64,000 nt of DNA from Commensalibacter papalotli (ex Servin-Garciduenas et al. 2014) (GCF_000527695.1 NZ_ATSX01000002.1:124001-188000), one strand, 5' to 3'; positions 18,501 to 26,765 are shown, counted from the stretch's first letter. The notes: generated by a model from the letters alone, not told the origin. A program made the numbers and translations.

Positions 18501-18993
18501 GACGTGATAGAAAAACGATTTCCTTTGAGTCTGGTGTCCAAGTTACCACCATATTATCAGGACCCCACCGTTCAGGAGCCGATGCAACTACATCAGAGTG
18601 ATACGTTAATCTTTTTACTGCTCCACCAGCAGCAGGCATCAAATAAACATCCCGATTTCCCTGATAGCTGCCTGTAAAAGCCAACCATTTGCCATCTGGG
18701 GAAAAACGAGGCATTAAATCTTCACCAAGATCAGTGGTCAAACGACGCGCAACCCCACCTGTTTTAGAAACCTCCCACACATTACCACGTGCCACAAATG
18801 CAATTTTATCCCCATGCAATGTTGGGTACCGCATCAAAGCCTGTTCTGTTGCTATTTTTTTTTCTGATTTTTGCTCAATTTTTGGGTCTTCTTGCGCCCA
18901 TGCAGACACAGAAATCATACCATATCCAATGGCTCCAGCTTGCACCAACATGGTGCTTAGTAATAATCTCTTCCATCGACCGATCCGAACCAT
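15583..18993 (-). CDS. Tricorn-type S41 protease, exported
   Basis: 1136 residues. A signal peptide (basic M-V-R-I-G-R-W-K-R, hydrophobic stretch, A-W-A near 32-34) directs it to the periplasm. Next come many WD40/TolB-like beta-propeller repeats with the recurring phrase F-S-P-D-G-K (residues about 50-600), the tricorn C1 helical domain (about 720-800), a PDZ domain (about 810-900) and the S41 catalytic domain (about 900-1080). The likely nucleophile is Ser1010 in Y-S-A-S-D-G-D, with N-G-G-G-F-I-D earlier. Tricorn trims peptides released by other proteases. Bacterial secreted homologues are thought to degrade peptides in the envelope. The gene is single, with its own terminator, and complete. 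Confidence 0.93.
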   Translation of the reverse strand: MVRIGRWKRLLLSTMLVQAGAIGYGMISVSAWAQEDPKIEQKSEKKIATEQALMRYPTLHGDKIAFVARGNVWEVSKTGGVARRLTTDLGEDLMPRFSPDGKWLAFTGSYQGNRDVYLMPAAGGAVKRLTYHSDVVASAPERWGPDNMVVTWTPDSKEIVFLSRRNAWNSWISLPFKISIDGGLPQQLPLDRSGFISYGPSDKEIAYTRIYRDFRTWKRYDGGLAQDVYTYNFDTKKLDQITHWKGTDTIPMWYQNKIYFLSDRDSNRRLNLWVYDKATGQQKQVTHFTDYDIDFPSLGDNGIVFQQGGKLYVLDLPSEQLHTVAVKVPDDGTRTMPRFVDVSDSIRKIDAAQQPDYSISPNGKRAAFAARGNIFTVPVEHGAIRNLIYSSDVDADHPVWSPDGQWIAYTTDKNGEQNIAIRPSVGGEEKILTDFKIGYYYAPRFSPDGKKLAFSDGNHNLWLVNNDGSDLKKIAVDRNAEIHDFNFSPDGKWVVYSLTQLNQQRALWVYNIEKNMPSRLTLGQNNDYLPVFSSDGKYLYFVSNRYENTVFADNEMNALTVKSAGIYIATLSLETPSPFAARSDEGQIVKETKEQAGNDNKKDAVSSIKIETKGFEDRIVPVPMTGGEITDMQAVGDKIYYLLSPPQTMSGEFSGEKPELHVYDLKERKDTVIEKGIDNYSLSYDGKKVLYNQKDSWIIADAKEKHADDKTLDVSSMRMRIEPSKEWKEMFENAWRLQRDLFVNPKMNGQDWQAVHDKYAALIPLAGSRADVNYIIGQMVGEIGNSHTYVGGGDQQDPVKAVPTALLGVDFAYDAQRERYALAKIYQGDNSRKQYRSPLTEPGLNIHESDYLLSVNGQEVKGNVNPYQFFVGVSNPVQLSFEDKDSGKVKTVEVNTLKNELSLKERAWVEHNRELVDRLSGGKIAYIYLSDMEELGMQQFIRQFYSQLDKEAVIIDDRWNGGGFIDQILLERLRRILVGMTTNRENMQATLPQQLIHGPKVTLVNQYSASDGDIFPYYFRKYGLGKVIGKRTWGGVRGIRGYWPLRDGGYITIPEESLYGLNSEWIIEDHGVEPDIEVENTPGELQEGKDRQLETAVNYLLKELKDHPVSLPNPPSWDTAYPPQGEPFAKDHPSKN

Positions 18994-19129
18994 TGGTATT
19001 CTTTCCTCTTGATGTAAAATATCTTTATATTCGCTGCTGTAAATTACAAATTAATTGCATAAACAACTCTATTAAATCTGATGTGGCTTGACAAATAAAA
19101 TATATGTAAAATTGAATACTAACAAATAA

Positions 19130-19614
19130 CAATATCTTATTCTGAGTTACAACCAGGAAAAACCAATTACGCAAGATGAAGAAAATCTCAAAGAACTTCT
19201 GATTCATTTCGTTCCAGACTTTGGCACACAATGGAATAAAATTGAACGAGAAATAAATATTAAAAATGACGCGGAAAAAGATTATGAAACAAAAACCAAT
19301 TAGTTTTCTATCATTAAAGAGCTGAGATACCCATTATATGAAAAATACTGTACGGATAAAAAACGTGCTTATGGTGGCAAAGAAAATTATAGTAGTTCTG
19401 GACTTCCAGCCAAATATAATGGGATCGAAAATCCGACAAAGACTTGTGTTGAACTTAAAACCAAAAATCAAGCCGAAATCTATATTAAAACCAATACAGA
19501 TATATTTTAGGATGAATATCTCTTTATTCTATTAAAAAACAAAACATATGGAAAATCAATAGTTATAAAGATCGTCGATATGGTAAACCAGAATGGAAAA
19601 CAGCAATCTTATAA
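19130..19614 (+). pseudogene. Decayed gene of unknown family (two stops and a frameshift)
   Basis: One plus-strand frame from 19130 reads as protein (E-E-N-L-K-E-L-L-I-H-F-V-P-D-F-G-T-Q-W-N) but meets TAG at 19301-19303. It then continues with good coding character (K-Y-C-T-D-K-K-R-A-Y-G-G-K) to a second TAG at 19508-19510. After D-E-Y-L-F-I-L-L-K, the likely original end (I-W-K-I-N-S-Y-K-D-R-R-Y-G-K-P-E-W) is in another frame and stops at 19612-19614. No start codon is left at the front. The C-terminal W-K-I-N-S-Y pattern resembles NTF2-like small proteins, including some toxin-immunity proteins, but this is a weak guess. The rest of the 773-base gap 18994-19766 looks non-coding. Confidence 0.6.
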
Positions 19615-19766
19615 ATTCTTCATTATGCATGCTCTTTCAATAATATTTTTTATCACCCATAATATTCGCTAAAGCTTCTATTTAAAAATAAAATACTTGT
19701 CAGGATCAATTTTTTATTTGTAATAGAAAGTAATAGTTTTAGATCAATCAACAAGGAATCTTTATC

Positions 19767-20021
19767 ATGACCGATACCCTTCCCGATCGTTTATCTGCCG
19801 ATCCAAGCAGCCCTTTTTATAACGAAGAATTGCTGAACCGTGGGGTTGGTATTCGTTTCAAAGGTGTTGAAAAAGACAATATCTTGGAATATTGCGTCAG
19901 CGAACAATGGGTCAAAGTAACCGTTGGTAATACCACAAAACGAGATGGCACACCGATGACCATGAAATTAAACGGTCCCGTTGAGGCTTACGTCAAAGAA
20001 AAAACAGACGAAGATAAATAA
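19767..20021 (+). CDS. DUF3297 family protein
   Basis: 84 residues, full length for DUF3297, a small cytoplasmic family common in Alphaproteobacteria with no assigned function. Family landmarks: L-P-D-R-L-S, S-P-F-Y-N-E-E-L-L-N-R-G-V-G-I-R-F (15-31), E-Y-C-V-S-E-Q-W-V-K-V (41-51) and M-K-L-N-G-P-V-E-A-Y (66-75). The ATG follows an AAGGA site. It is a single gene, ended by a strong hairpin terminator shared with the convergent hydrolase gene. The protein is charged with no membrane segment. The name is safe; the role is unknown. Confidence 0.92.
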   Translation: MTDTLPDRLSADPSSPFYNEELLNRGVGIRFKGVEKDNILEYCVSEQWVKVTVGNTTKRDGTPMTMKLNGPVEAYVKEKTDEDK

Positions 20022-20025
20022 TTAC

Positions 20026-20057
20026 AAAAGCATTATACCAAAAGTATAATGCTTTTT
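20026..20057. terminator. Bidirectional intrinsic terminator
   Basis: AAAAGCATTATAC (20026-20038), loop CAAAA, GTATAATGCTTTT (20044-20056): a perfect 13-bp stem with T-runs on both strands, between the convergent DUF3297 and hydrolase genes. Confidence 0.95.
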
Positions 20058-20063
20058 ATTTGC

Positions 20064-20801
20064 CTATAAATTACGTGCAAATAAGCTAATAACTAACCCC
20101 ATACAGGTTTGAAATAACGCAGCATCATAACGTGGACCCTCATCGCGTAAAAAGGCATGCTGGGCATTGAATTCATGCCACTCATAAGAAGCTTCTGCTT
20201 TGTACAAAGCTTGTTGAATTTGAAGTCTACCTTCAAAAGGAACATGTGGATCTTGTCTGCCAAAAACAAACATAGTTTCCCCTTTTAATTCTGACAAACG
20301 ATGAATAGTATCATCTTTTTTTCCTTGACCAAGTGTTGAATCATGCACGTTTGTTGCATAGAAACACGCTGCAGCCAACACGTTTGGATGTAATGCTGCG
20401 CGCAATGCCAAGTGTCCACCTAAACAAACTCCCATTGTACCAACTTTGCCATTGCAATGTTCATAAGTTTTAGCCCATTCTATCACCGTATATGCATCCG
20501 AATCATAGGCTGAAATTGGCTTTTCAAATTTTAAGCAATTTCCTCGGTCTGTGCCCTCTTTGTCATATTCAAACACTGTCCCTAAAGGCTCATATTCATG
20601 ATAAACTTCTGGTACAATCACAATATATCCTTGCCCAGCTATATAAGATGCCAGCCTACGAATAGGTTGTGTAACTTGATAAATCTCGGAATAAAAAATA
20701 ACACTAGAATATTTTCCTTCTGCAACGGGACGAAAAATATGACAACGCATTAATCCTGTTGGGGTTTTTAAATCAATCGTTTCATCTGTTTTAATAATCA
20801 T
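20064..20801 (-). CDS. Dienelactone hydrolase family protein
   Basis: 245 residues, alpha/beta hydrolase of the DLH type. The triad is visible: Cys126 in G-V-C-L-G-G-H, Asp184 in F-G-R-Q-D-P-H-V-P, and His215 in A-Q-H-A-F. Substrates of this broad family include lactones and small esters. No aromatic-degradation genes are nearby, so the true dienelactone role is doubtful. There is no signal peptide, so it is probably cytoplasmic. It lies 38 bases downstream of the META-domain gene on the same strand and could be co-transcribed with it. It ends at the terminator at 20026-20057. Confidence 0.87.
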   Translation of the reverse strand: MIIKTDETIDLKTPTGLMRCHIFRPVAEGKYSSVIFYSEIYQVTQPIRRLASYIAGQGYIVIVPEVYHEYEPLGTVFEYDKEGTDRGNCLKFEKPISAYDSDAYTVIEWAKTYEHCNGKVGTMGVCLGGHLALRAALHPNVLAAACFYATNVHDSTLGQGKKDDTIHRLSELKGETMFVFGRQDPHVPFEGRLQIQQALYKAEASYEWHEFNAQHAFLRDEGPRYDAALFQTCMGLVISLFARNL

Positions 20802-20839
20802 CTATTTACCTTCAACAACAAGTCACAAATTTATAGTTT

Positions 20840-21286
20840 TTATTTAGCCCAACGCGCAATAATCAAAGATTGATTTTGTGCATCTTTTAATCGCAAGATT
20901 TTTCCATGAATCGAATAAGATTTAATAGATTTTAAATAACTAAAAAAAAGCTTATCTTGTGCATTCACATCATCAGAAAGGCATGTTTCATGTGTTGTAA
21001 TCACATCTTTAATGGTAACAACATTATTTTTATTTTCAAACTTTGCCATAAACTTATTACATAATCCACGCCCTGTCACTTTGTGCGTATATGGATTAAA
21101 AGAAATAGCAACATAATTCTTTTCCCCTTGATAGGTTTGAATTGTTTTTGTCTGATTATGCAATTTCTCTATACGCCAAACTGATTCATTAAAAGGGGCA
21201 GATCCTTCAGACGGTTGAGCAAAGACTTCTTCACCGCCTAAGAGCATTATCATTATAAAAAAACAGGCTGCTATATTCCTTAGCAT
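20840..21286 (-). CDS. Exported META-domain (HslJ-like) protein
   Basis: 148 residues. A signal peptide ends near residue 23 (V-F-A followed by Q-P). The remaining 120 residues match the META domain layout: opening W-R-I-E-K-L, a G-R-G-L-C-N-K-F-M-A-K-F strand (normally G-x-x-x-C-N), a T-x-x-x-C (T-T-H-E-T-C-L), E/D-K-L-F-F-S-Y-L, and a closing L-R-L-K-D strand. The two cysteines of the core are kept. META proteins are periplasmic or lipoproteins of uncertain role; HslJ is heat-inducible and linked to novobiocin resistance. No lipobox is present. It is upstream of the DLH-like gene. Confidence 0.8.
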   Translation of the reverse strand: MLRNIAACFFIMIMLLGGEEVFAQPSEGSAPFNESVWRIEKLHNQTKTIQTYQGEKNYVAISFNPYTHKVTGRGLCNKFMAKFENKNNVVTIKDVITTHETCLSDDVNAQDKLFFSYLKSIKSYSIHGKILRLKDAQNQSLIIARWAK

Positions 21287-21545
21287 ATTTAACCAATCCT
21301 ATTAAAAATATAAATTATAGTGTCATATTATGATCAATCGATAAAGATATCTCTGATAAAAACATTACATACTCAACCTACAATAATTATGACTAAAAAT
21401 ATTTATTATATTTGTTTGCTTTGATTTTAATCATACGATGCAATTTTTTTGGAAGATTATTTATATAATTGGTTTGTTAGTTAATTAATTACCATAATCA
21501 CTATGGTCAAAATATAAGATTAAACAGAGAAGACCTTTATACTTA

Positions 21546-21920
21546 TTACCGCAAAGAATAAACCGTCATCATTCCCAAGATGGTTAATGCAACAGAGCAT
21601 ACAACATGGGTCACAATTTCTGTTCCAGCCCAAAAAAAACGTCCTTGTTGCAAAGACATCGCAATTTCAGCAGAAAAAGTAGAAAATGTAGAAAGTCCGC
21701 CCAAAAATCCTGTAATAATAAATAATCGCCATGGAGCCAAAGCGGGTATCAATAAAAACACCGCCATAGAAACGCCAATTAGATATCCTGCAATACAATT
21801 GGCCGCAAATGTTCCCAAAGGCATATAAGGAAATAAAGCGTTAAGCGATAATCCCAACCACCAACGCAGCAAACATCCCAAAGCCCCACCAATACTGATC
21901 ATGATAACTGAATTAAACAT
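21546..21920 (-). CDS. crcB: Fluoride channel CrcB/Fluc
   Basis: 124 residues from the ATG at 21920, which has an AAGGAT site upstream. The frame is open to 21977, but that part is riboswitch leader. Four membrane helices as in Fluc channels. Motifs: [11 protein letters not shown] (9-19), [11 protein letters not shown] (about 36-46) and [13 protein letters not shown] (about 72-84), which carries the Phe box and central Na+ site. It acts as a dual-topology dimer that lets toxic fluoride leave the cell. A single gene rather than the split pair. The fluoride riboswitch directly upstream confirms the function independently. Confidence 0.97.
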   Translation of the reverse strand: MFNSVIMISIGGALGCLLRWWLGLSLNALFPYMPLGTFAANCIAGYLIGVSMAVFLLIPALAPWRLFIITGFLGGLSTFSTFSAEIAMSLQQGRFFWAGTEIVTHVVCSVALTILGMMTVYSLR

Positions 21921-21961
21921 ATGCCTATCCTTATAAAATAATCTGCCAGATAGGTACAGAC

Positions 21962-22043
21962 CTACGCATCCGTACAAAACCGGCCCCGCGTAGATATCAT
22001 TATCCGCTTAAAGCGGCGGTTTACAAGGAGGATATCATCTCCT
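21962..22043 (-). promoter_or_regulatory. Fluoride riboswitch (crcB motif) with possible expression platform
   Basis: On the minus strand the aptamer runs from 22043 to about 21988. It has P1 GGAG...CUCC, then A-A-A-C-C-G-C-C, P3 CCGC/GCGG, and a 3' U-G-A-U-A-U-C-U-A-C. The P1 loop GAUAUC can pair with the 3' GAUAUC, giving the pseudoknot that defines the class. Downstream, GCGTAG (plus-strand 21962-21967) is complementary to CTACGC at the aptamer's 3' end (plus-strand 21988-21993), so it could compete with the ligand-bound form. crcB follows on the same strand. Confidence 0.9.
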
Positions 22044-22135
22044 ATTTCATTAATATTATTAAGTAATCCAATCAAAAAAAACTGTCAAAAGATTTTTCCA
22101 TTGTACCTTAAAATATTAAAAACCACATTTAATTA

Positions 22136-22170
22136 TATAAGGCCGAACTCATACTAAATTCGGCCTTATA
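22136..22170. terminator. Terminator downstream of htrA
   Basis: TATAAGGCCGAA (22136-22147), 11-base loop, TTCGGCCTTATA (22159-22170): a perfect 12-bp stem 27 bases past the HtrA stop. It separates htrA from the crcB leader. Confidence 0.9.
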
Positions 22171-22196
22171 AAAATAATCTATTTGTTTGCTACAAA

Positions 22197-23747
22197 TTAA
22201 TCATTATCACCAGATGTAACAGGAACAAAAAGACTTTGTCCGCCACGAACAATACGCAATAAAACATTTGTGTCTTTTTTCAAAACACTGGCAATTGTAT
22301 CTGTAGCTGCACTGGGGTTATCAACAGGATGATTATCCACCGAAACAATCACATCCCCTGTTTGTAATCCTGCACGATCAGCAGGAGAGTTACTTTTAAT
22401 CCCACTTATTACAACCCCTTTTACTGTTTCTTCAACCCCAATTTGTTGTCTGATATCAGGGGTTAAAGGAGACAAAGCAACCCCAATATTACTGGGCTTT
22501 TTAACGATTTCTTTATTATCTTGCTTGTCATCATTTAAATTAGCAACTTTAATGGTGATGTCTTTTTTTACACCATCACGTAAAACAACCAGTTTAATTG
22601 TGGTTCCTGGTATGATACTTGCTACTCGAACTGCTAATTCACGAGGATCTTTAACATCTTTACCATCCAAACTTAACACCACATCCCCAACATTCAGCCC
22701 TCCTTTTTCAGCAGGGCTATCTGGAGAAATTGATGCAATCAAGGCGCCTTGTGGCGCTTTATCATGATCAACAGCAGGCAGTTTTAATGCCTTAATCATA
22801 GAAGAAGTTACCGATTGTGCTGCAACACCGATATAACCACGGGTCACATGACCATTTTTCTCTAGCTGGCCGATAATGCTCTTAACCGTATTCGATGGAA
22901 TGGCAAACCCAATTCCAATAGATCCCCCTGATGGGGATAAAATTGCGGTATTCACACCAATCACTTTACCATCCTGAGAGAATAAAGGTCCTCCAGAGTT
23001 TCCTCGATTAATCGGTGCGTCAATTTGAATAAAAGAATCATAAGGACCATCACCAATATCTCTTCCACGTGCAGATACAATTCCCGCTGTTACCGTTCCC
23101 CCAAGACCATATGGATCACCCACAGCAACGACCCATTCCCCTGCCTCGACACCATTAGAATCGCCAAGTTGTATAAATGAAAACGGTTTATCTGATTTAA
23201 TTTTCAATAATGCCAAATCTGTTTTTGGATCAAGGCCGATAATTTTTGCTTGATATTTTGAACCATCTTCAAGGGAAACTGTAATGATTTTTGCCCCTTT
23301 AACAACATGATTATTAGTAACTACATACCCATCAGGGGAAATAATAAACCCAGACCCTCGAGCCTCTATAATTTGTTTAGGCATTTGCTGAGGAAACATA
23401 GGAAAGGGAAAGGGCGATGAAAACCCACCACCTGGAAAGTTTCCTCCATCAGGAAAACCGCTAATCATTTGATCATCGCCACCAGCCGTCATCTTTGAGG
23501 TAATAGATACCACCGCAGGTCTGACCTGTTTAACCAAATTCACAAAATTAGGAAGATTTTGTGTCGAGGTAACAGGTTTAATCGCCCCAGCATGTTCATT
23601 TAACAAATCAGCAGCACGAGCAGAATTTACATTCACCATAGAAATAGAGCTGCCAACTAATAATGAGGCTAAAAGTCCTTGCTTTATATATGGAGTTACC
23701 TGAGAAAAAGCTTTAACCAATTTGTTTTTATCTGAAATATTAATCAT
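22197..23747 (-). CDS. degP: Periplasmic Do/HtrA-type serine protease
   Basis: 516 residues. An N-terminal export segment (residues about 20-46, A-R-A-A) is followed by a Gly/Pro/Phe-rich linker (95-125), a trypsin-like domain with triad His147 (N-N-H-V-V), Asp177 (D-L-A-L-L) and Ser251 (R-G-N-S-G-G-P), and two PDZ domains (about 315-400 and 430-510). This is the DegP/MucD layout: quality control of misfolded envelope proteins. A divergently placed or linked two-component system, often seen with it, is absent. Single gene with its own terminator. DegP versus DegQ/MucD cannot be separated by eye. Confidence 0.95.
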   Translation of the reverse strand: MINISDKNKLVKAFSQVTPYIKQGLLASLLVGSSISMVNVNSARAADLLNEHAGAIKPVTSTQNLPNFVNLVKQVRPAVVSITSKMTAGGDDQMISGFPDGGNFPGGGFSSPFPFPMFPQQMPKQIIEARGSGFIISPDGYVVTNNHVVKGAKIITVSLEDGSKYQAKIIGLDPKTDLALLKIKSDKPFSFIQLGDSNGVEAGEWVVAVGDPYGLGGTVTAGIVSARGRDIGDGPYDSFIQIDAPINRGNSGGPLFSQDGKVIGVNTAILSPSGGSIGIGFAIPSNTVKSIIGQLEKNGHVTRGYIGVAAQSVTSSMIKALKLPAVDHDKAPQGALIASISPDSPAEKGGLNVGDVVLSLDGKDVKDPRELAVRVASIIPGTTIKLVVLRDGVKKDITIKVANLNDDKQDNKEIVKKPSNIGVALSPLTPDIRQQIGVEETVKGVVISGIKSNSPADRAGLQTGDVIVSVDNHPVDNPSAATDTIASVLKKDTNVLLRIVRGGQSLFVPVTSGDND

Positions 23748-23827
23748 TCAACACCTATTTTTTAAATTCATTTAAATGAATACAGACTTAATATGATTGA
23801 TAATTATGGCAAAAATTAACAAAATAT

Positions 23828-24289
23828 TTATCGAAGAGATTGAAAAAAAAATCTAAGTAACTTTTGACTTTCTTGCTCTCTTACCCCAGCAATAATTTCT
23901 GGACAATGCAACGTTTGTCGATGGGAAAATAAACAAGCCCCATGATCTATCCCACCACCCTTAGGGTCATAAGCTCCAAATACTATACGCTCCACCCGAT
24001 AATGCATCGCGGCGGCTGCACACATTGGACAAGGCTCTAAATTTACAACCAACGTATACCCAACCAGGCGTTTTTTATTGAGAATTGCACATGCTTCTTT
24101 AAGCGCCAACATTTCTGCATGCGCTGTAGGATCTTGTAATTGCTCTACCTGATTAAAAGCTTGGGAAATGATTTGTCTATCTGATGAGAGAACTAAAGCC
24201 CCCACTGGAACTTCTCCTTTATTAAAAGCTTTATTAGCTAGCTCTAACGCTTGATCCATTCTCCAATAAGAAGATATGCGGCTTTGCAA
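23828..24289 (-). CDS. tadA: tRNA-specific adenosine deaminase TadA
   Basis: 153 residues. Converts A34 to inosine in tRNA-Arg(ACG). Zinc and catalytic residues are present: His57 and Glu59 (T-A-H-A-E-M), Cys87 and Cys90 (P-C-P-M-C). V-P-V-G-A-L-V near 27-33 and the Y-R-V-E-R-I-V-F-G-A strand fit TadA well. The start is TTG at 24289; an internal ATG at 24259 would remove the Y-W-R-M segment that aligns with the E. coli protein, so I keep the TTG. It is monocistronic here. Nothing unusual beyond the start codon. Confidence 0.94.
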   Translation of the reverse strand: MQSRISSYWRMDQALELANKAFNKGEVPVGALVLSSDRQIISQAFNQVEQLQDPTAHAEMLALKEACAILNKKRLVGYTLVVNLEPCPMCAAAAMHYRVERIVFGAYDPKGGGIDHGACLFSHRQTLHCPEIIAGVREQESQKLLRFFFQSLR

Positions 24290-24683
24290 TGACCTATTAC
24301 CTTATAATAATTAAAGAAAAATTTATTTTTCCTGTTTAGACTAAACGCTCAATATTCATATCTTGAATTATCATTAAAAAGCCTTTTTTTAATCTGTGTA
24401 TAAACATAAACCAAACCTATAACACTTTTAAAATGATCTACTTAGGAAACTTAATATGTATTGTTGCCATTACGTCTTCTAGTTACATTACACGGATAAA
24501 CATTCTAACTCTGCAAGAATTTTGTTGCCACGAAAAACAGGAAAAGAGAAATCAATGACTATGTTTATAATTACCCCTGACCCCACACATTCTTTATTAA
24601 ACAGATAAAGAGACTTTGACAAACAGGTTACTTATTCTTAAAGAAGATATTATAACTCCTCATAACAACATAGATTAATTATA
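24290..24683. other. Intergenic region without a clear gene
   Basis: 394 AT-rich bases between tadA (minus) and the amidotransferase-like gene (plus). A 41-codon frame at 24433-24558 has no ribosome site and no recognisable content. Promoters for both flanking genes must lie here, but I can place none with confidence. Confidence 0.4.
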
Positions 24684-25430
24684 TTGACGACATTTCTTTC
24701 TCCGCCTTTGATTGGCATTACCCTTGATGTATTAAACGGTTCAGAGCATGAATATTCTGCATATCCATGGATGGCTCTGCGTAAAAATTACACAACCATT
24801 ACCATTGAGGCAGGCGGTATTCCGATAGGTCTTCCCCCTTTAAACCCTAAAAATATAGATTTTATACTTGAAAAACTGGATGGATTAATCATCAGTGGAG
24901 GAAATTTTGATATTTCTCCACATCTTTATGGCGCCCAAAATATTCATAAAAATGTAAAACTCAATAAAGTACGTACAGAATTCGAACTCGCCCTTGTAAA
25001 AGCCGCCTGGGGGAAAAATATACCTGTCTTAGGTATTTGTGGTGGGGCACAATTAATGGCTGTATTTTTAGGTGGAGAACTTTATCAACATCTTCCTGAT
25101 GATATGCCTGATGCACTCCCTCATGAACAACAATTACCCCCTCATCAAGGAAGTCACTCTGTCTTAATTCAACCTGATACTTTTTTATCCACATTAAGCC
25201 CAAGAAAAAGCTGGGCTGTTAATTCCTCTCATCATCAAGGAATTAAATCCGCAGGAAGAGGGATAGTCAGTGCCATTGCCGAAGATAATCTGATTGAAGC
25301 TATCGAAGATCCTTCACGATCTTTCTTTGTTGGTGTACAATGGCATCCCGAATTCGGAATTGAATATCCTGATCGTAAAATTTTCTCTGCTTTAATTGCC
25401 AAGGCGAAACTCTATGCACAACCCCAATAA
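24684..25430 (+). CDS. Gamma-glutamyl-GABA hydrolase-like class I glutamine amidotransferase (peptidase C26)
   Basis: 248 residues. The class I amidotransferase triad is Cys119 (L-G-I-C-G-G-A-Q), His221 and Glu223 (Q-W-H-P-E-F). Flanking features of the PuuD/C26 group are I-G-I-T at the start, L-I-I-S-G-G-N-F-D-I-S-P and N-S-S-H-H-Q-G-I-K. These enzymes cleave gamma-glutamyl bonds, for instance in putrescine catabolism, but no other puu gene is nearby. The start is TTG at 24684 with no obvious ribosome site, the only reasonable start after the in-frame stop at 24663. It overlaps rluB by 17 bases and opens the rluB-rsmD-ftsK-rluA run. Confidence 0.85.
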   Translation: MTTFLSPPLIGITLDVLNGSEHEYSAYPWMALRKNYTTITIEAGGIPIGLPPLNPKNIDFILEKLDGLIISGGNFDISPHLYGAQNIHKNVKLNKVRTEFELALVKAAWGKNIPVLGICGGAQLMAVFLGGELYQHLPDDMPDALPHEQQLPPHQGSHSVLIQPDTFLSTLSPRKSWAVNSSHHQGIKSAGRGIVSAIAEDNLIEAIEDPSRSFFVGVQWHPEFGIEYPDRKIFSALIAKAKLYAQPQ

Positions 25431-26190
25431 TGATTCTGTTTCTGATTCTCCAAACAAAGGGGAGCGTATCGCTAAATGGCTAGCCAGAGCAGGTGTGGCA
25501 TCTCGCCGAGAAGCAGAAGTCATGATCGAAGAAGGTAAAATCTCTTTAAATAATGAAATCGTAACAAAACCTGCGACCTTTGTACAAGAACAAGATATTA
25601 TTCGCGTTGATGGACAAGTTATCTCTCCTCCAGACCGCACACGTTTATGGCGTTATCATAAACCTGTTGGGTTAATCACCACGCACAAAGATCCTGAAGG
25701 ACGTAAAACAGTTTTTGAGGCTTTACCAGAAACCATGCCACGTGTGATCAGCGTGGGCCGTTTGGATTTAAATAGTGAAGGCCTATTATTACTAACCAAT
25801 GATGGTGCTTTAGCCAGAAAACTAGAAATGCCCACCAGCCAATGGATCAGACGTTATCGAGTAAGGGTCTTTGGCACGATTAATCATGATGATTTTAATA
25901 AGCTGAAAAAAGGAATTACGGTTGAAGGGATCCATTATGCCCCGATTGATGTCAAAGTTGATTCGCACAAAGGCAATAATACTTGGTTAACAGTCTCCCT
26001 TCAAGAAGGGCGTAACCGTGAAATCAGACGAGTAATGCAGCATATTAACCTGCAAGTAAATCGATTGATTAGAATTGCCTATGGCCCATTTCAACTAGGA
26101 ACTTTAGCCAAAGGTGGCCTTGACGAAGTGACTTTAAAAGTTATCAAAGAGCAAATTGGACTTGCCTCTATTGAACCTCGAAAAAAGTAA
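25414..26190 (+). CDS. rluB: 23S rRNA pseudouridine synthase, RsuA/RluB family
   Basis: 258 residues from the ATG at 25414. An N-terminal S4 RNA-binding domain (I-A-K-W-L-A-R-A-G-V-A-S-R-R-E-A, 19-34) precedes the synthase domain, with catalytic Asp118 in G-R-L-D-L-N-S-E-G-L-L-L-L-T-N-D-G. N-R-E-I-R-R-V-M near 205-212 is also typical. It probably modifies helix 89 of 23S rRNA, as RluB does; the RluE/RluF branches are alternatives. It overlaps the upstream amidotransferase-like gene by 17 bases and is followed by rsmD after 8 bases, a common rRNA-modification pairing in Alphaproteobacteria. Confidence 0.92.
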   Translation: MHNPNNDSVSDSPNKGERIAKWLARAGVASRREAEVMIEEGKISLNNEIVTKPATFVQEQDIIRVDGQVISPPDRTRLWRYHKPVGLITTHKDPEGRKTVFEALPETMPRVISVGRLDLNSEGLLLLTNDGALARKLEMPTSQWIRRYRVRVFGTINHDDFNKLKKGITVEGIHYAPIDVKVDSHKGNNTWLTVSLQEGRNREIRRVMQHINLQVNRLIRIAYGPFQLGTLAKGGLDEVTLKVIKEQIGLASIEPRKK

Positions 26191-26198
26191 ATTTTGAG

Positions 26199-26765
26199 AT
26201 GCGCATCATTGCAGGAAATTATAAAGGCACCACTTTATTTACACCTATAGGTAAAGAAACACGGCCAACTTCAGATCGTGCGCGACAAACATTGTTTGAT
26301 ATATTAATGCATGCGCCTTGGGCAGGAAAAAAATTTATGGAAAATGCAATTATTCTCGATGCATTTGCTGGCACAGGTGCTTTGGGGTTGGAAGCCATTT
26401 CCCGAGGTGCACAAAAAGCATATTTTTTTGAAAAAAATGTACAAACTAGACAAACCTTAGAAAAAAACATTCAACTTTGCCGTGCAAATTCTGTAAGCAT
26501 CCTATATAAGGATGTCTTAACACCTCCATTAAGCCCCTGTTCATGTAATTTGCTTTTTCTTGATCCCCCTTACCATCAGGAATTAATTCCTATTGCATTG
26601 AAAAAACTGCAACAACAAAAATGGATCTTGCCAGATGCATTGATTATTACAGAGACAGCCATTAATGAGGAACTACCTATAAATCAATCATTTGATATGA
26701 TAAACGAGCGAAAAATAGGTGCTGCATATTTAAAATTTTGGAAACAAAACAATATAATAGAGTAA
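26199..26765 (+). CDS. rsmD: 16S rRNA (guanine966-N2)-methyltransferase RsmD
   Basis: 188 residues, the standard RsmD length. M-R-I-I-A-G-N-Y-K-G at the start, R-P-T-S-D-R-A-R-Q-T-L-F-D (24-36) and the SAM motif L-D-A-F-A-G-T-G-A-L-G-L-E (about 51-63) are present. Catalytic motif IV is D-P-P-Y (L-F-L-D-P-P-Y, near 122-125). It methylates G966 of 16S rRNA on the assembled 30S. It follows rluB by 8 bases and ftsK begins 61 bases later. Complete, with nothing unusual. Confidence 0.95.
   Translation: MRIIAGNYKGTTLFTPIGKETRPTSDRARQTLFDILMHAPWAGKKFMENAIILDAFAGTGALGLEAISRGAQKAYFFEKNVQTRQTLEKNIQLCRANSVSILYKDVLTPPLSPCSCNLLFLDPPYHQELIPIALKKLQQQKWILPDALIITETAINEELPINQSFDMINERKIGAAYLKFWKQNNIIE

Noticed and set aside
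24433-24558. 41-codon frame between tadA and the amidotransferase-like gene
   Set aside because: No ribosome site, no recognisable composition, and a length expected by chance in this AT-rich gap.
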